NCBI RefSeq assembly: GCF_002443255.2
Contig: NW_019211459.1
Span: 1,249,019 to 1,313,018 of the forward strand
Direction of reading: 5' to 3'
Source of the DNA: Varroa destructor
Lineage: Eukaryota; Arthropoda; Arachnida; Mesostigmata; Varroidae
DNA: 64,000 bases
The notes under the pieces were generated by a model. It did no database searches. It saw only the letters and a list, made by a program, of their open reading frames with translations, and was not told where the DNA came from. Positions 1-12,099 of the stretch are shown here, piece by piece (position 1 is the first letter of the stretch; each line of letters begins with the position of its first letter). A program made the position numbers and the translations under genes.

Positions 1-1
1 T

Positions 2-169
2 GACTACCACCCTTGGGTTTTTTACATCGGAAGCGAAGGAATTGTTGTTGCCGATACCTTTGCCATCGTTGCATTGATGTCCCCTTTTTCTCAGATCACC
101 TCGCTGCCGCCAGCGTTTATCGGGCTAGCAAAACAGGAGTTGTTTCTATTATTGGTAAAATCGCTGTAG
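2..169 (+). other. Open frame cut by the window edge, hydrophobic
   Basis: Plus-strand frame 2 is open from the first bases to a TAG at 167-169 and reads DYHPWVFYIGSEGIVVADTF, then a hydrophobic run (AIVALM) and a Leu-rich end. It could be the last part of an exon from a membrane protein or chance. The left edge of the window prevents a decision. No homolog recognised. Confidence 0.15.
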
Positions 170-652
170 GGGGTGTTAGCGTACGCTTTGTTCAGTGCGC
201 TCTTCAACGATTTGTCGAACCAAGTTACACCACTGCTGTTCGGCATTTGCCATATTATAATAACTGTCACCATTATATGGTCTACAGACGGCTATGAACA
301 GTACAGACATTGACCCCACACCATCGCGCTTCGCGAATCTCTTAATTCTCGTTGATAAGTGATAGTTTTATGAAGCATTCACCCGGCGTACATCGAGACA
401 GCCTCACTGAACGTTAGTCAGATGATAAACGCATAAGGAACCAAATTAGTGAAGACGAAATACGTTAGCCGTCTAGCTGAGGACAGGTTTCCGAAGCTCG
501 AGAAACATTAGAGCGTAGTTGCAGGACAGTGCACTTGATGACGACATTAAACACACAGAAAATGCATCGTGGCGTTACCACACAAACATTGTGTATTTCT
601 GATATTATAGGCTTCCAGAACAACTGGCTTACAGCTGATCCTCACTTTCATG

Positions 653-680
653 GTGATGATGATGATGATGACGACGATGA
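653..680. repeat. (GAT)n microsatellite
   Basis: Short GAT/GAC triplet run on the plus strand, interrupted twice by C. It accounts for the poly-Asp stretch in the open frame around it, which is not a gene. Confidence 0.9.
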
Positions 681-2028
681 TTGGAATCATTATTATAGCT
701 TGCGTTCTGTTGTTTGTGGTGATGTAGCAAAAACACCGGCACGTTTTTTCTGTTCATCTCTATGTTGCTGCCGTATACCCAAACCTCGACCGACGGGGTA
801 ATTTGTGTTTCTATATTATGATGAACCGTCTACTGCTGCTGCTGCTGCTACTACTAACTACGCTACATAACTGAGTATCTGCAATAAATAACACCTACCT
901 CTCCTAGCTACACAGATGAAACACAATATAGGTGGAATATAGAGATTTTCGTAAATACTGCTGTTAGAAGGCCGAGGAAAGCGCTCATATATATATAGAT
1001 GCTCGTAGTTATGCTGTTGGGGGGTTAGTGGCTGAATGAAAATTCACCGCGTAACAATTTTACACAATAATATACTTGATATATCTGATATCGAGTAGAC
1101 ACGGAGGGAGATACAATTGACTAGCGGTCAGGGGTGATATGTATTCACGTAATATCGTTGATACGTACTGAAAGTGTTTAGATGTATCAAGCATCAGAAA
1201 ACGCTTCCTAAATAGTGGTTGATCAGTTCTGCTTGTCAAAAGTTCTTGCGCTATTGTGGGGAACGTGTGTATATGGGGCAGGCTCGTGCCTGAACACAAG
1301 AGAAGTACGAGACTGCAAGAGCAAACCGATGGAAATGTAACGAAAAAAAAAGTGTATATTTTCCATGCCAGTAAATAAATGAACCCTTTGTCGGGCGCGC
1401 AGAACTGGGCAGATTGATCTCTGATACGTTCTGCATGCCCTCCGTTTACGTTTTCACAAAGAAGACTATCGTGCTTATCTTACGAAGCCCGAGATATGAT
1501 GAACTTGAATCAAATCAAAGTTTTCATCATATTGGGCTATATTAAAATCGCCTCCATTCTCTAAACTAAAAGAACCAAGCTACGAACTTGTGTTTACCGG
1601 ATTCGCATGGATAAAGCAACTTCGGACGCTACAAAAGACCAAAAACAAAATGTGCTGTTTTTTTTTCCCTAAAACACCTCCGTTCGTTTAATTAGATTAC
1701 AACGTTACAGACACTGCTTAGCTAAACACTTGAAACTAATATCTACAAGTAATATAAGTGTATATAATACACGTAATATAAGAATACTGATTAAATATAT
1801 ACACATAATGTTGTAAGGATACTGAAATGTGTGGGGCAAATCCAACGCCATCAATGGCCGGCCTGTGTAAATGTATCCATGAGCTTATGTTTCCTAGGAG
1901 CCATATCACCGAGCCGCCGCAATCCAATGCGACTTATAAATGCACCCATCCCCAAAAGGTGACTACAGATCTATTCAGAGCATCTAAATAACTCAACAGC
2001 TTTTGTTTCATTCGTTAAAGCTTTCCAT

Positions 2029-2029
2029 C

Positions 2030-2092
<63 letters not shown>

Positions 2093-2103
2093 GATATATA
2101 TAA
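2029..2103. repeat. (TA)n microsatellite, about 75 bp
   Basis: Nearly uninterrupted TA dinucleotides with a few substitutions (TTTA, ACATAGA). Open frames here encode only Tyr-Ile alternation and are artefacts. Confidence 0.95.
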
Positions 2104-2396
2104 ATACGATTTTGTACTGATCTAGAATTATTAGTTACAGTAAGAAACCTTTGTTTGACATACCGTTTTAATATCTGAAAAGCATTTGATATTTTCTGAC
2201 AGTACCAGCAAAGGCTGTTGGATCTACTTTGCATGTGTAATGTTGTTATTATAGCGTTTCGTCGCCGTCGTAAATTGTTGAACCTGTTTCTCCATCTTGT
2301 TCTTACTGTGTTTTATGATACTTAGTTATTGTTATCATAATAATGTGTTAACGGTATCCGTGAAATAATAATAAAAGAAGCTCTGAAGTGATTACG

Positions 2397-2537
<141 letters not shown>

Positions 2538-4054
2538 ACTATCAGCGTAGTGGTATCATCTTTGCTTTTCAATCCTTATTGATTTTATAGATTTTTTAAA
2601 TGTCTCCTACAGATTTTTTTGTTTGTAATTACAATGTTTTGTGTTCGGGTATATTGGTGAGTATCTTATTGACATTTGTGGCTGCGACATTATTTTTTTC
2701 TGTCTCGTTCCTAGAAATCCACTATACACTGCGTTTATGTGTTTTCCTTCATGATTCTTATTGTAGCCGGTCGTTCTCATTCGGTTAGACAACGTCTTAA
2801 ACAACCGTCAGGTTTTTTCTTCAGTTAGCTCCTTTATTTCATCTCCACCGAACCCACTAATCGTGTAGATTGCTGAGTCCTCAGCACACCCAGTAGTAGA
2901 CACTTTGTTATAGCTGAACTCTTGTTTCTCTTTGTCTGTCTCGGCTTCAGCTTTCGACTTTCATTTCAGTCTTCGTTTATTCATTTCCACGTTCCGGTGC
3001 CTTTCTACTATACAGTTTCCTGAGAATTATTGACTAGTACGTATCTCGATATTAAATAGTTGTATCGCCACCCGCGCTCTATTTGTATATCCGTTTTCCA
3101 TAAAGGAAATTCAATTAGCGATATACATATATATATGCTAGTGTTTAGTAGTAAACTGATCGAGCCTCATCCCTACCTGATCGTCACTGAGTGGTCATTT
3201 CAAAAAATGGTAAATCTAGCGCCGCAATTCCTTAGTATCATCTTGAAATTGAAGGTCGAGAACGCGCATCCCTACTATACCTGCCCTGTCCAGTTAGGGC
3301 TGATATTACTACCTAAGCTTCACCGTAGAACCTCATTCCCACGGCGAAGTTCAGCGTCATCCGCGCCAATGTTTCTAAATAGTTTGTTGTAAAATCCAAC
3401 AAACTGAGACCATAAGCGTGCTACAGCCGCACGACATACAATGGCCACGCTTCATTGCTACATTGTATAAATTATTTTTTTCATATCGCAGTCTTGTCAC
3501 TTTTCCCGGTCTTGCACATACCAAGCACCTGCAGACGGTTCAGTTGGACCGGCTAGGGTCGACTTTGTGTTCAGATATATAGCGAGAGAGATGTACTTAT
3601 GTGTGATGTATCCGTGTGCTATAAAAAAGCAGGCTTTGCGCGTACGCACCCATCATCTGAACTTGTCTTAGAGCAGTTGCTTGTTGCCGCTATTGTCTCC
3701 TTCGCGGGCGTCGTCGTCGTCGTCGTATCTCCTATGTAAATCGTATCTTACTTCTCCCGTAATTCTTATCATCCTTCTTTTAGCGCAGCAATTATTATCT
3801 TATTTCTAATATTCCTTCTTACTTTTATTACTATTTTCTTCCTTATTACTTCACTATCAGCATCGTCGTTCCTTTTAATGATATTCTTAGTATTAATGTC
3901 ATAGTAGAATTATATGATTCTTTATCATGATACTTATCAATATTATGTACACTACTGACATAGCACAGATTTACAGTTCAATTACCGTTGGCGGTCGCGC
4001 GAGGTAGGACAGATACAACATGCCTTCCTGTTTCTGTGTATTTCACTCGCATCA

Positions 4055-4056
4055 CG

Positions 4057-4087
<31 letters not shown>

Positions 4088-4147
4088 CTCTATCTATCTA
4101 TGTATCTATCTATGTATCTATCTATCTATCTATCTATCCATCTATCT
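4055..4147. repeat. (CTAT)n microsatellite, about 93 bp
   Basis: Tetranucleotide CTAT/GTAT tandem array with a few G and C substitutions. Surrounding open frames owe their length to it. Confidence 0.95.
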
Positions 4148-6677
4148 GTATTGTTGTTATCAGTATTATTGTTGTTATAATAATCTCTTGATTTCTCTGT
4201 TCTGCTATACTCTCCGGACATTTCGGAATGGCGCTCGCAGAACAAAAGTAAAGTGAGAGCAACTGAGGCGTCGTCCGCGCTTGATGGCACAGATCGTTGT
4301 TGAGTACGGGTTCAGCAACTAATTGACCTCTGTTCAAGTCTACCTCTGTGTTGTCTGCTTTGCAGCGTCGATGATTTTCACTCCTCAAAAATTTCACTAA
4401 CAGCCATAATTCAGTCGTGGCTGAAGATTTTACTCTCGGTTAATCGTCGACAATAGCTGTTGGCTTTCGACGGGCCAGCGGGCTCAAGTCACAGCGGAGG
4501 AGACGCCACCGGCAAACCTCCTTTTTAATGCTCCTAGTCGCGTACGAACCGTGAGCAAAAACACTAACGCAGACCTAAATTCGTATTAGGATAATGCAAG
4601 GGTATCGTCACTTCAGCCACTTAGTCATTACCTTATTGGCGAGCCATCACTCCTCGATCCAATCGTTTCAACAAGGCCAGCCCAGCCGGCTACTCATCAG
4701 TCCCTCGAGTTCCGCTACAGTGTTCGGTGAGAATTTGCGGCCTCTTTGGGTTTAGGGGGTACTTTCCCTTGGCAAAAATGAATTTTCCTATCCTTCTTAC
4801 CGCTTTTTAGCCGCTTATTAAATTGTGGAGAGCATTGCTTAACTGTTCTTCTCCGAAAACAGGTTATGAAAAGAAGCTCTAGGACCTCCTTGTTGTTTCT
4901 CTCTAATGAGAGTATTTGCACATTTGTAAAATTCTATTCATCGCTCAGAGCCTAACATAGGCCGGCTCGAAGGATCGTGTCCATTTTCATGTCACTTCCT
5001 CCCTTTATGCATTAGTCTTTATTATTCCACATGTATTCCTTGCTGTCCAATGATCTCAACTGCTGTAGATCGCGTATAACCTTGTGCGCGTCTGGTCTGC
5101 ATTGCCACAGTCGGCGCTATCATGACGCAACACGTCGGTTCCCTTTTGTTGTCATATTCTGATGATGATGATGATCTTAATATTTGCCTTTATTTGTGTT
5201 CCCATGACGAAATATGATGAAGAGCAGTCATTTTTGTTGAAAATGGATTTTTCCAGTGATTCCTAGCTTATTATTCTTCTTATAACTCTAAGTTGTAGTA
5301 TTTACAGCTGTGTGAGTCCGTACTCGTTGAGGTGAGACGACGTGGGCTTAGAAATCAGACATGTCTGCCGCAATTGCTGTTGATGTTCAGCTGTTGAAAC
5401 GCCCCACACTACAATGGTGATACGACCGTTGATCGGAGAAAGTGCCACGGGGAGCTGAAAGATACAAAGGCAAAGCAATAACGGAACTTAACCTGAGAAA
5501 CCCTTCCACTAAACGATGGAGGACTCATTTACTTTTTGAGATTTAAACCTTCAAACGCGTATCATCTCAGATTAGGTGCTGAGAAAATCTTGCAAGGACG
5601 GCTTCAAAGGGCAGCTATCATGCTCCTATCGTAGGGGTACTTGTACTAAAGGGTACGGACTCTTCCCAAAGGAGGTCAACGAACCAAAACAAGGCTTGCG
5701 ATACAGGCGTTGCGCATCGAAGTGAGTAGCAGTGTACATATTTAAGATTTCCGTCTGATGTATTTAACCCTTTTCCGTAAACCAATAGCCACAACGCAAT
5801 AAGCGACACGACATAACGACTGCTCAGGAACATCTGAGATTTAAATATGTTATTGATACGAACTTCTAAAACGATATTTGTATTCACTGTGCCGAAGGTA
5901 ACAGGCGCTGCCTTGCGTTTCTCTGTCTTGGCGTTCGGTGTCTGAAGCCTAGAAGTGCTTGTAAATAATTAGGCCCTCTACTTTGCCTGATTTCCTTTGT
6001 ACAGGTTAATATTGAACCACGGCAACCAGATAGATTAGCGGACATGAGAAGGGTGCAAAGTGATCGTCAAAGCATGCAAACACAGATTTACACAAACTTG
6101 GTAAAATTCAGATAACATTCTGAAAACACTGTGTAGACTTTAGCAGAGGTAAAACATTTTCCGCTGGTTACGGATACGATCATAATGTCGTAGTGTGTGC
6201 AATGTTGTCGGACGATAGCGACGATCAGCATCTGAACGTCTTTGCCTTAGGAAACGTTAACAAAAAGGTCCAAAGAGAAATGGATCTTCGGCATCTTAAT
6301 TTAGCAGAACAGATGCTAGGCGGCAAATGGAGTGCTGATGGCAAATAGTCATGATTAATATGACTGGTTAACAGGCAATAAAGTTTGCACAAATAGAATA
6401 CCTCTAAAAACTGTTCCTGTATTGAGCCACATGCGATTATACTGCCAAGTCATTAGCACAAACAATTTTCGCTTACAGATTAATGAATTCAGCCGTAAGG
6501 CGGGCGGGGGCCTTTTTGGGACGAACCGCTCTCTGGTTGACCTGACTGGCTCCTCATGTGCCATAACAGTTGTTCATGTTATTGTTGCACTAAATACTTC
6601 GTACCATAAGCAACATGTTACAGCTAGTTGCTCCAGTTTTTCTGTATTTTTCTTAATTTCCTTTTTTACAATCGCTC

Positions 6678-6818
6678 TTTATTTTTACTCTGTCTCAGAG
6701 TGTTGTGCCGCGCATACTGCAGGCCTAATCAACGAGGACCCAGTCACTTCTGGTCCTATCAGGACTCATCTGTGCCACCCACATCGGCCAGCTGTCGTTT
6801 GCTGCAATGACCATTTCG
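6678..6818 (-). terminator. Dfd: Putative Dfd 3' UTR with AATAAA signal
   Basis: On the minus strand the first AATAAA after the stop codon is at 6683-6678, about 136 nt downstream. A second candidate is at 5194-5189. Hox 3' UTRs are often long, so the near site may be only one of several. RNA data are needed to choose. Confidence 0.35.
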
Positions 6819-7208
6819 TCAGCGCGCACACGACTCGGCGGCAAGCGGCTGAAGGTGATCGGGGGGTGGGTGTCCGTACTCACTAGGCCGAGTGGCCTGT
6901 GGGGTGCCTGGTTGTAGATGTTGTGGTGGCGCAGCACCTGGGTAAGGCGGGTAGAGGTATGGCGCCGGTCCCCCTGGACCCAATCCAGAGGGCAGACCCC
7001 CCGACAGGCCGCCTGGTAAGCCACCGGAGAGGCCGGCGGCAGATAGTCCTGGAGGAAGGCCAGGTGTTCCAGCGCCAACAGGACCCGTTAACGCGGCCAA
7101 CGGAGGTGTCCCTGATGGGTTGAGTAGACCCGGGTGCTGTGAGCCCGGTCCAGGCCCTTCTGCCAAAACAACGTGTCCTGGTCCAGAAGGCACCGTCACC
7201 GTCTGCCC
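6819..7208 (-). CDS. Dfd: Dfd exon 6 (C-terminal exon with stop)
   Basis: Last coding exon, 129 codons plus TGA, in phase 0 after a GCATTTCAG acceptor at 7209-7210. The protein is Gly/Pro/Leu-rich: GQTVTVPSGPGHVVLAEGPG, then a repeat (GLSAAGLSGGLPGGLSGGL and on) at about residues 345-375, then PAPYLYPPYPGAAPP and a His/Pro tail ending PLAAESCAR. No domain is recognisable. Compositionally biased C-termini are common in Hox4 proteins and are poorly conserved. The frame is open throughout, third positions are GC-rich, and GC falls outside the exon, which supports the boundaries. Open frames on the opposite strand and in another minus frame here are shadows. Confidence 0.9.
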   Translation of the reverse strand, partial: GQTVTVPSGPGHVVLAEGPGPGSQHPGLLNPSGTPPLAALTGPVGAGTPGLPPGLSAAGLSGGLPGGLSGGLPSGLGPGGPAPYLYPPYPGAAPPQHLQPGTPQATRPSEYGHPPPDHLQPLAAESCAR

Positions 7209-7436
7209 CTGAAATGCGTCCAAAAAAGATAAACAGTCAGGACATTGCTTAGATTCTAGAGTGTATTGGCAAAAACTTGCATATTCTATTGTCAGCGCAT
7301 TTTCCTCAGTGTCATTGTCTGTTCACTTACGGCACTCCAATTAAATCATCTACCGACAGCTAAACACGAGCAACTGCTTGAAAAACTGGCATCCTGCAGA
7401 AACGTTTTTACTGAAAAGTGTAAGTTTTTAACTTAC

Positions 7437-7575
7437 CGGCCGAGGTTGATTGTTCGCCTGCGACTGAGAGTTCGCTTGTCCATTGTTACTGTTACTTTGG
7501 CTGCTGTTCTGCTGATTTTGCTTCTTCTTAACATTTTTAGTATTTGGCAGTTTATTGTCCTTTTTCCATTTCATC
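7437..7575 (-). CDS. Dfd: Dfd exon 5 (end of homeodomain and basic/Gln-Asn tail)
   Basis: This 139-nt exon starts with the G that completes Arg53, then MKWKKDN (homeodomain residues 54-60) and the Dfd-diagnostic flank KLPNTKNVKKK. A Gln/Asn/Ser-rich stretch follows (QNQQNSSQSNSNNGQ, NSQSQANNQPRP). It ends on a codon boundary with a canonical GTAAGT donor at 7436. The Lys-Lys-Lys after NTKNV is conservative against the Arg/Lys usual in Dfd. The polar low-complexity tail resembles those of other arthropod Hox proteins and is probably disordered. The plus-strand open frame here is a shadow. Confidence 0.96.
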
Positions 7576-8115
<540 letters not shown>

Positions 8116-8296
8116 CTGTTGAAATGAAATTCTTTCTCTAATTCGAGTATCTGATGGCGGGTGTAGGCGGTCCGTTGTCTCTTGGGTTCCATGATGTTGC
8201 CGAAGGCTCCATGATCGGCTGCTGCTCCACAGGCAAAGCCCCGCATCTGTGGATCCGGATACGGGTCTCCCGTCCAGTCATCAACGGAACGAGAGT
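8116..8296 (-). CDS. Dfd: Dfd exon 3 (linker and homeodomain residues 1-24)
   Basis: This 181-nt exon follows a CTTTTACAG acceptor. Its first two bases complete the codon begun in exon 2 (Asp). It encodes a long linker ([20 protein letters not shown], then a Cys/Ala/Gly stretch), then the homeodomain N-terminal arm and helix 1: [20 protein letters not shown] followed by EFHFN. The last two bases are AG of the Arg24 codon, and the donor is GTATAT at 8115. Without splicing the frame hits a stop a few codons later, so the intron is required. [14 protein letters not shown] is the Deformed signature. The linker between YPWM and homeodomain is 47 residues, against about 20 in Drosophila Dfd as I recall it. 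Confidence 0.97.
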
Positions 8297-9639
8297 CTGT
8301 AAAAGTAAACGTACGTACGGAAACAGTCTTAATTTAGAGCTAATCCGATATTGGTTGTTTATTTATATAAACAGCCACTCGAATCGAGTAGTGCATGGAG
8401 GTCCCTGGACGCTACACGTAGTTTTGCCGGGTTGAAACTTCCTTGGTCCGCAGACTTATCAGGAAACACGCGTATTGGTCGGTGAGTTTATCTCTTTTTT
8501 TGGAGGACAAACACACTTTCTTTTTTTAAATAAAACAGCTGATTTTAAAACGGTTAGCAGACGGTAACGAAATGAGGGAGCCAGAAAGAAAATGGCGCGA
8601 TTCTTCAGTATTGTTTGCGTTTATTCTATTTTGTCGACAGGACTTTGTCACCCTTGATAAGACTAATTATCGCGTCGCAGGTCAGCATTGTTAATCCCTT
8701 AATCACTGCAGTAATGTCGTTTTCATTACCCACAGATGATGTTAACATTCCATAATACTGACACTATGTGGGAGAGACACAGATTCGTAGCATGCTTAAG
8801 TTAACTCAAATTGGAATGTGGAACCTTCATGGATCATTTTAACGCAACCGCTGAACTTGAATTGCGTAAGTACCATCACATAAGCTTGTGGAAATGACAC
8901 AAATCGTAATGTACTACACAGAAGGGGTTTGTAAAAAAAACCGAAATAATTAAAGTACTTCTAAGGATTAAGTTCGCACAGTTGCAAGTAAATCGGTGGC
9001 TTTTTGAGCGCAAGCAAGCTATAAACGTGTTCTTGCCGGAAGGAAGAAGAACAGGAGGCGGCTATAGCAAGGGGCTTTGTAAATCTCCTTTTGCTGTATA
9101 ATCCGCTAGATTAATATGAGCAAAGATCGTAACGATAGTAAGGTTTAGAAATAGAGCCTAATGTAGTCCTAAATAATGTGCTTTATTTAAACTTTTCTTA
9201 GAGCACACAGGGACCTCTGGTGTTAGTTAAGCATCTTGTACCTATTTATTGTGAAGCCAGTTTGACAACCTGCCACTCAACATCGTGTTCACAGAAAAAT
9301 GAATAGCATGCTTATATTGAACTATCGGATAGCAGAGCCTAACCTGAAGTTTGCAATTATTATAAAAAGGCAAACGAATGAGTTTTCAACAACATAGGCC
9401 AGTCTTTCTTATTCGTCGACATCGTATCAGGGCAGTGCTGTTGCTACGATATATTTTTCTCTCGCTTTGTCTCTGTATATTATTGGTGTCCAACACAGAT
9501 AGTGATGGTGTGAAGAGGAATCTCGCAAGAAAAATTCCTTTACCCTAACGAATGGCATTTTTTCCTTGCTCACCACCATAATCGCCATTTTCGTCTTCAT
9601 CATTGTAGACAATACCGTTCGGACCCTCGAGAACTGTCC

Positions 9640-10372
9640 AAAATCATGGACTCTTCACTCTCGTTTTACTTTTCATCTTTCCCTGATCCGCGACAAGAAA
9701 GCAAGCGGGGTCCTCTGCGCCCTCTTGCTCGATATGGCCTGCCGGCCGCGCAGCTCCTGTTTAGCATCAGACCTTCGTCAGCAGTAGCTTCGGCTTTCAG
9801 CCGTGTCGCGTCGCTGGCGCTGCGGTCGTTTTTGGTCGCAGAGCGATCCCACAGATTTCGGGTATAAGGTAGAAAGAGAGATAGTAGAAGAAGAAAAAGG
9901 CGGGTGAGGGTAGTAGCTATCGTTCGTTGGCAGCATCGGGTCGTGTTTTGCTTGCTGCTGATGAGTGTATACGGCTCTGTTGGGTTTTGTTTGATAGGCT
10001 TCAGGCTTTCGTAGGTGTATTGTCGGGTCAGGCCGACAGACACAGGCTGGAGGCAGCACAAGCTGGATTGTGTACCAGCAGGCAAGCCGGGCTCAAGCCC
10101 ACTAGCACAAACCCCACCGAATAGCTCGGCTGAGCCCACGAACGCACCGAGCAACGGGTAAAAGAAGCCCGAGCAAGAAAGTGAGCGGCGTTCGACGTGG
10201 GGCGGTGCCTCGCTCGCTGCTAGCGAGAGAACAGTGATATATATACATGCGTATATATGTAACCGACCGGCCGCTGGCGCCGCGGCCGCTCTCGAGAAAG
10301 CTTAGCCGACCGTTGGTTGGCTGGCTGACTGGCCGTCATCTTCCGTTTCTCCTCGACCCGTCCTCGGCCGCT

Positions 10373-10408
<36 letters not shown>

Positions 10409-10700
10409 CTGTTTGCTTGCTTCGTCTGCAGCGGCGTGCTGGTGTCGGCGGCAATGGGGCGCTGTTCTGACAGAAAAAACTCCGCGAGACAGACCGACCA
10501 ATCGATGAACCTAGAGCCCCAAGCCCAGATAGCCAGATGATAGCTGGCCAAGCCGGGCCGACACGGCGCTGCTCTTCGCCAAGTTCAGCTTTGTACCCGG
10601 CCGGCGGCCAGTCGCCACGGAGAACGCAACGGTTGTACTAGTCGCAGATTTAGCAAGAGAACTGGCGGTGCTGGACCACCAACAGCAAGCGCGTATATAT
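9640..10700. promoter_or_regulatory. GC-rich triplet-containing island in intron 2
   Basis: Roughly 1 kb markedly richer in G, C and CpG than its flanks, with a CCG tract and many CTGGC/CAGCC words. Overlapping open frames on both strands are consistent with low AT rather than coding. It could be a regulatory element or a noncoding-RNA exon. No direct evidence for either. Confidence 0.2.
10371..10409. repeat. (GCC)n microsatellite
   Basis: About 13 CCG/GCC triplets inside a GC-rich island. Gives poly-Ala or poly-Gly in shadow frames. Confidence 0.95.
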
Positions 10701-10722
10701 ATATATATAAATATATATATAT
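10694..10722. repeat. (TA)n microsatellite
   Basis: Short TA run with one interruption. Confidence 0.85.
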
Positions 10723-12069
10723 TTGTACGATGCCTTGGTTCGGCCCTCCTTGCTTTCGATGGGGGTGGCGGCGCTATGTCTGTCGTCTGGCAGCAGCATA
10801 GGCGCTCACATACGTACAACGAGGCGATACGCGGTGTAGTGACGAAATGACGATGCTCTGTCGTAGCCGATGTCGATGCTCTGGCGTCAAAGCGCTCTGA
10901 CTGGGTGAATAGCAGGCAGACAGTACTCTGTTCAACACGATCACCATCATAGGAAGCACTAAGAACGTTGCTAGACCCGCAAACAACGCTTAACTTTAGC
11001 GGATTCGTTTATTTCACTTATTTTCATGGATGTTCAGTATACGCCTATGCAGCAGACCGATGCGAAACGTATAACTAGCAATTCCCACAGAGCCGAGCCA
11101 AATCCCTTCCGCAACGGATATTTCACTTCAATGTCATATCAACACACATCATGCATTGGCAAATCCGTCCAATAACAGGTTATGTACGTTCCATGTAGAT
11201 GATTGTACACTGTATACTGAGTTAGTGTGCCGATTACGCGATAATATGAGCGCAGCCAGCGCTAGCGAGATCCGTTGACTGGCTGAAACGGACAAGCGAT
11301 GATATACAGACGCTATCGCTAAAGAAAATGTCATAGAAGACACATACACTATCGATGTCCAAAGATGCCATGCGCCCACATTACTGCCGAGAGTGCGCGC
11401 AGAACTTGCTACATACATATGTGTTGTGGAATTCTTATCTATATATATATATATATGGAATTTATATATTCAGCCAACCGGTTTGGGAACAGCCTCAGGA
11501 AGTAGCCTGAGTGCAAATATATACCAAAAGCTCGTTTTTAACGTTTGCCAAGCATGAATCTGCGAACCATCTTAGAAGATAGGTGTTATCGAGAAATAGA
11601 CCCAAAGATAGAGGTACAGTGAAATAAAACGTAGAATACCTCAGACAGTTTGAGCTGTAGTAGTAGCTCTGATTTAATCAAGCGAATTGGACATATTTTT
11701 GTTTGCTCAAAAAGGATGTATAGCACATGAAACAAGCATGAAGCACAATTAATCGGACAAGTTGACGGAGAAATCACCTGTACGTCCTCCACTCATAACA
11801 GCTAACTCCGTTTTGTACAATGGCTTCAGAAAAGATGGGCTGTTTGTTAAAAATATTTTTTAATGAATTTCATAGATAATATGTTTTAGCATAAACTTCA
11901 TAGCTCAGTTACACTACGAATCGAAAGTATTACGTGCAAATTACCTTATACCGTTTCAATCTCATTCTCTTGAACCTGTCTGAGAAACTAGAAAAGTTCT
12001 ATTCTGCACAGTCTAAAAGTTTTCTCTCGTCATTAAAAAACTTTAGTTCCTTGTCAGTCTATTATCAGT

Positions 12070-12099
12070 GTTATTAAAAAAAAAAAAAATTTTAATAAC
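12070..12099. repeat. A-tract inverted repeat
   Basis: GTTATTAAAA at 12070-12079, ten further A, then TTTTAATAAC at 12090-12099: perfect 10-bp arms around an A-tract, followed by (AAC)n. Confidence 0.85.

Noticed and set aside
4055..4147. Regular array considered for CRISPR
   Set aside because: A plain tetranucleotide microsatellite without spacers, in a eukaryotic genome.
6725..7078. 117-codon minus-strand open frame overlapping the last Dfd exon
   Set aside because: Out of frame with the spliced homeodomain; the frame ending at 6819 is the one continued from exon 5.
8154..8435. 93-codon plus-strand open frame over the homeodomain exon
   Set aside because: It is the antisense of Dfd exon 3, whose minus-strand reading is an unmistakable homeodomain.
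9666..10154. 162-codon minus-strand open frame
   Set aside because: Inside a GC-rich island of intron 2 with competing frames on both strands; low-complexity Leu/Ser content, no domain.
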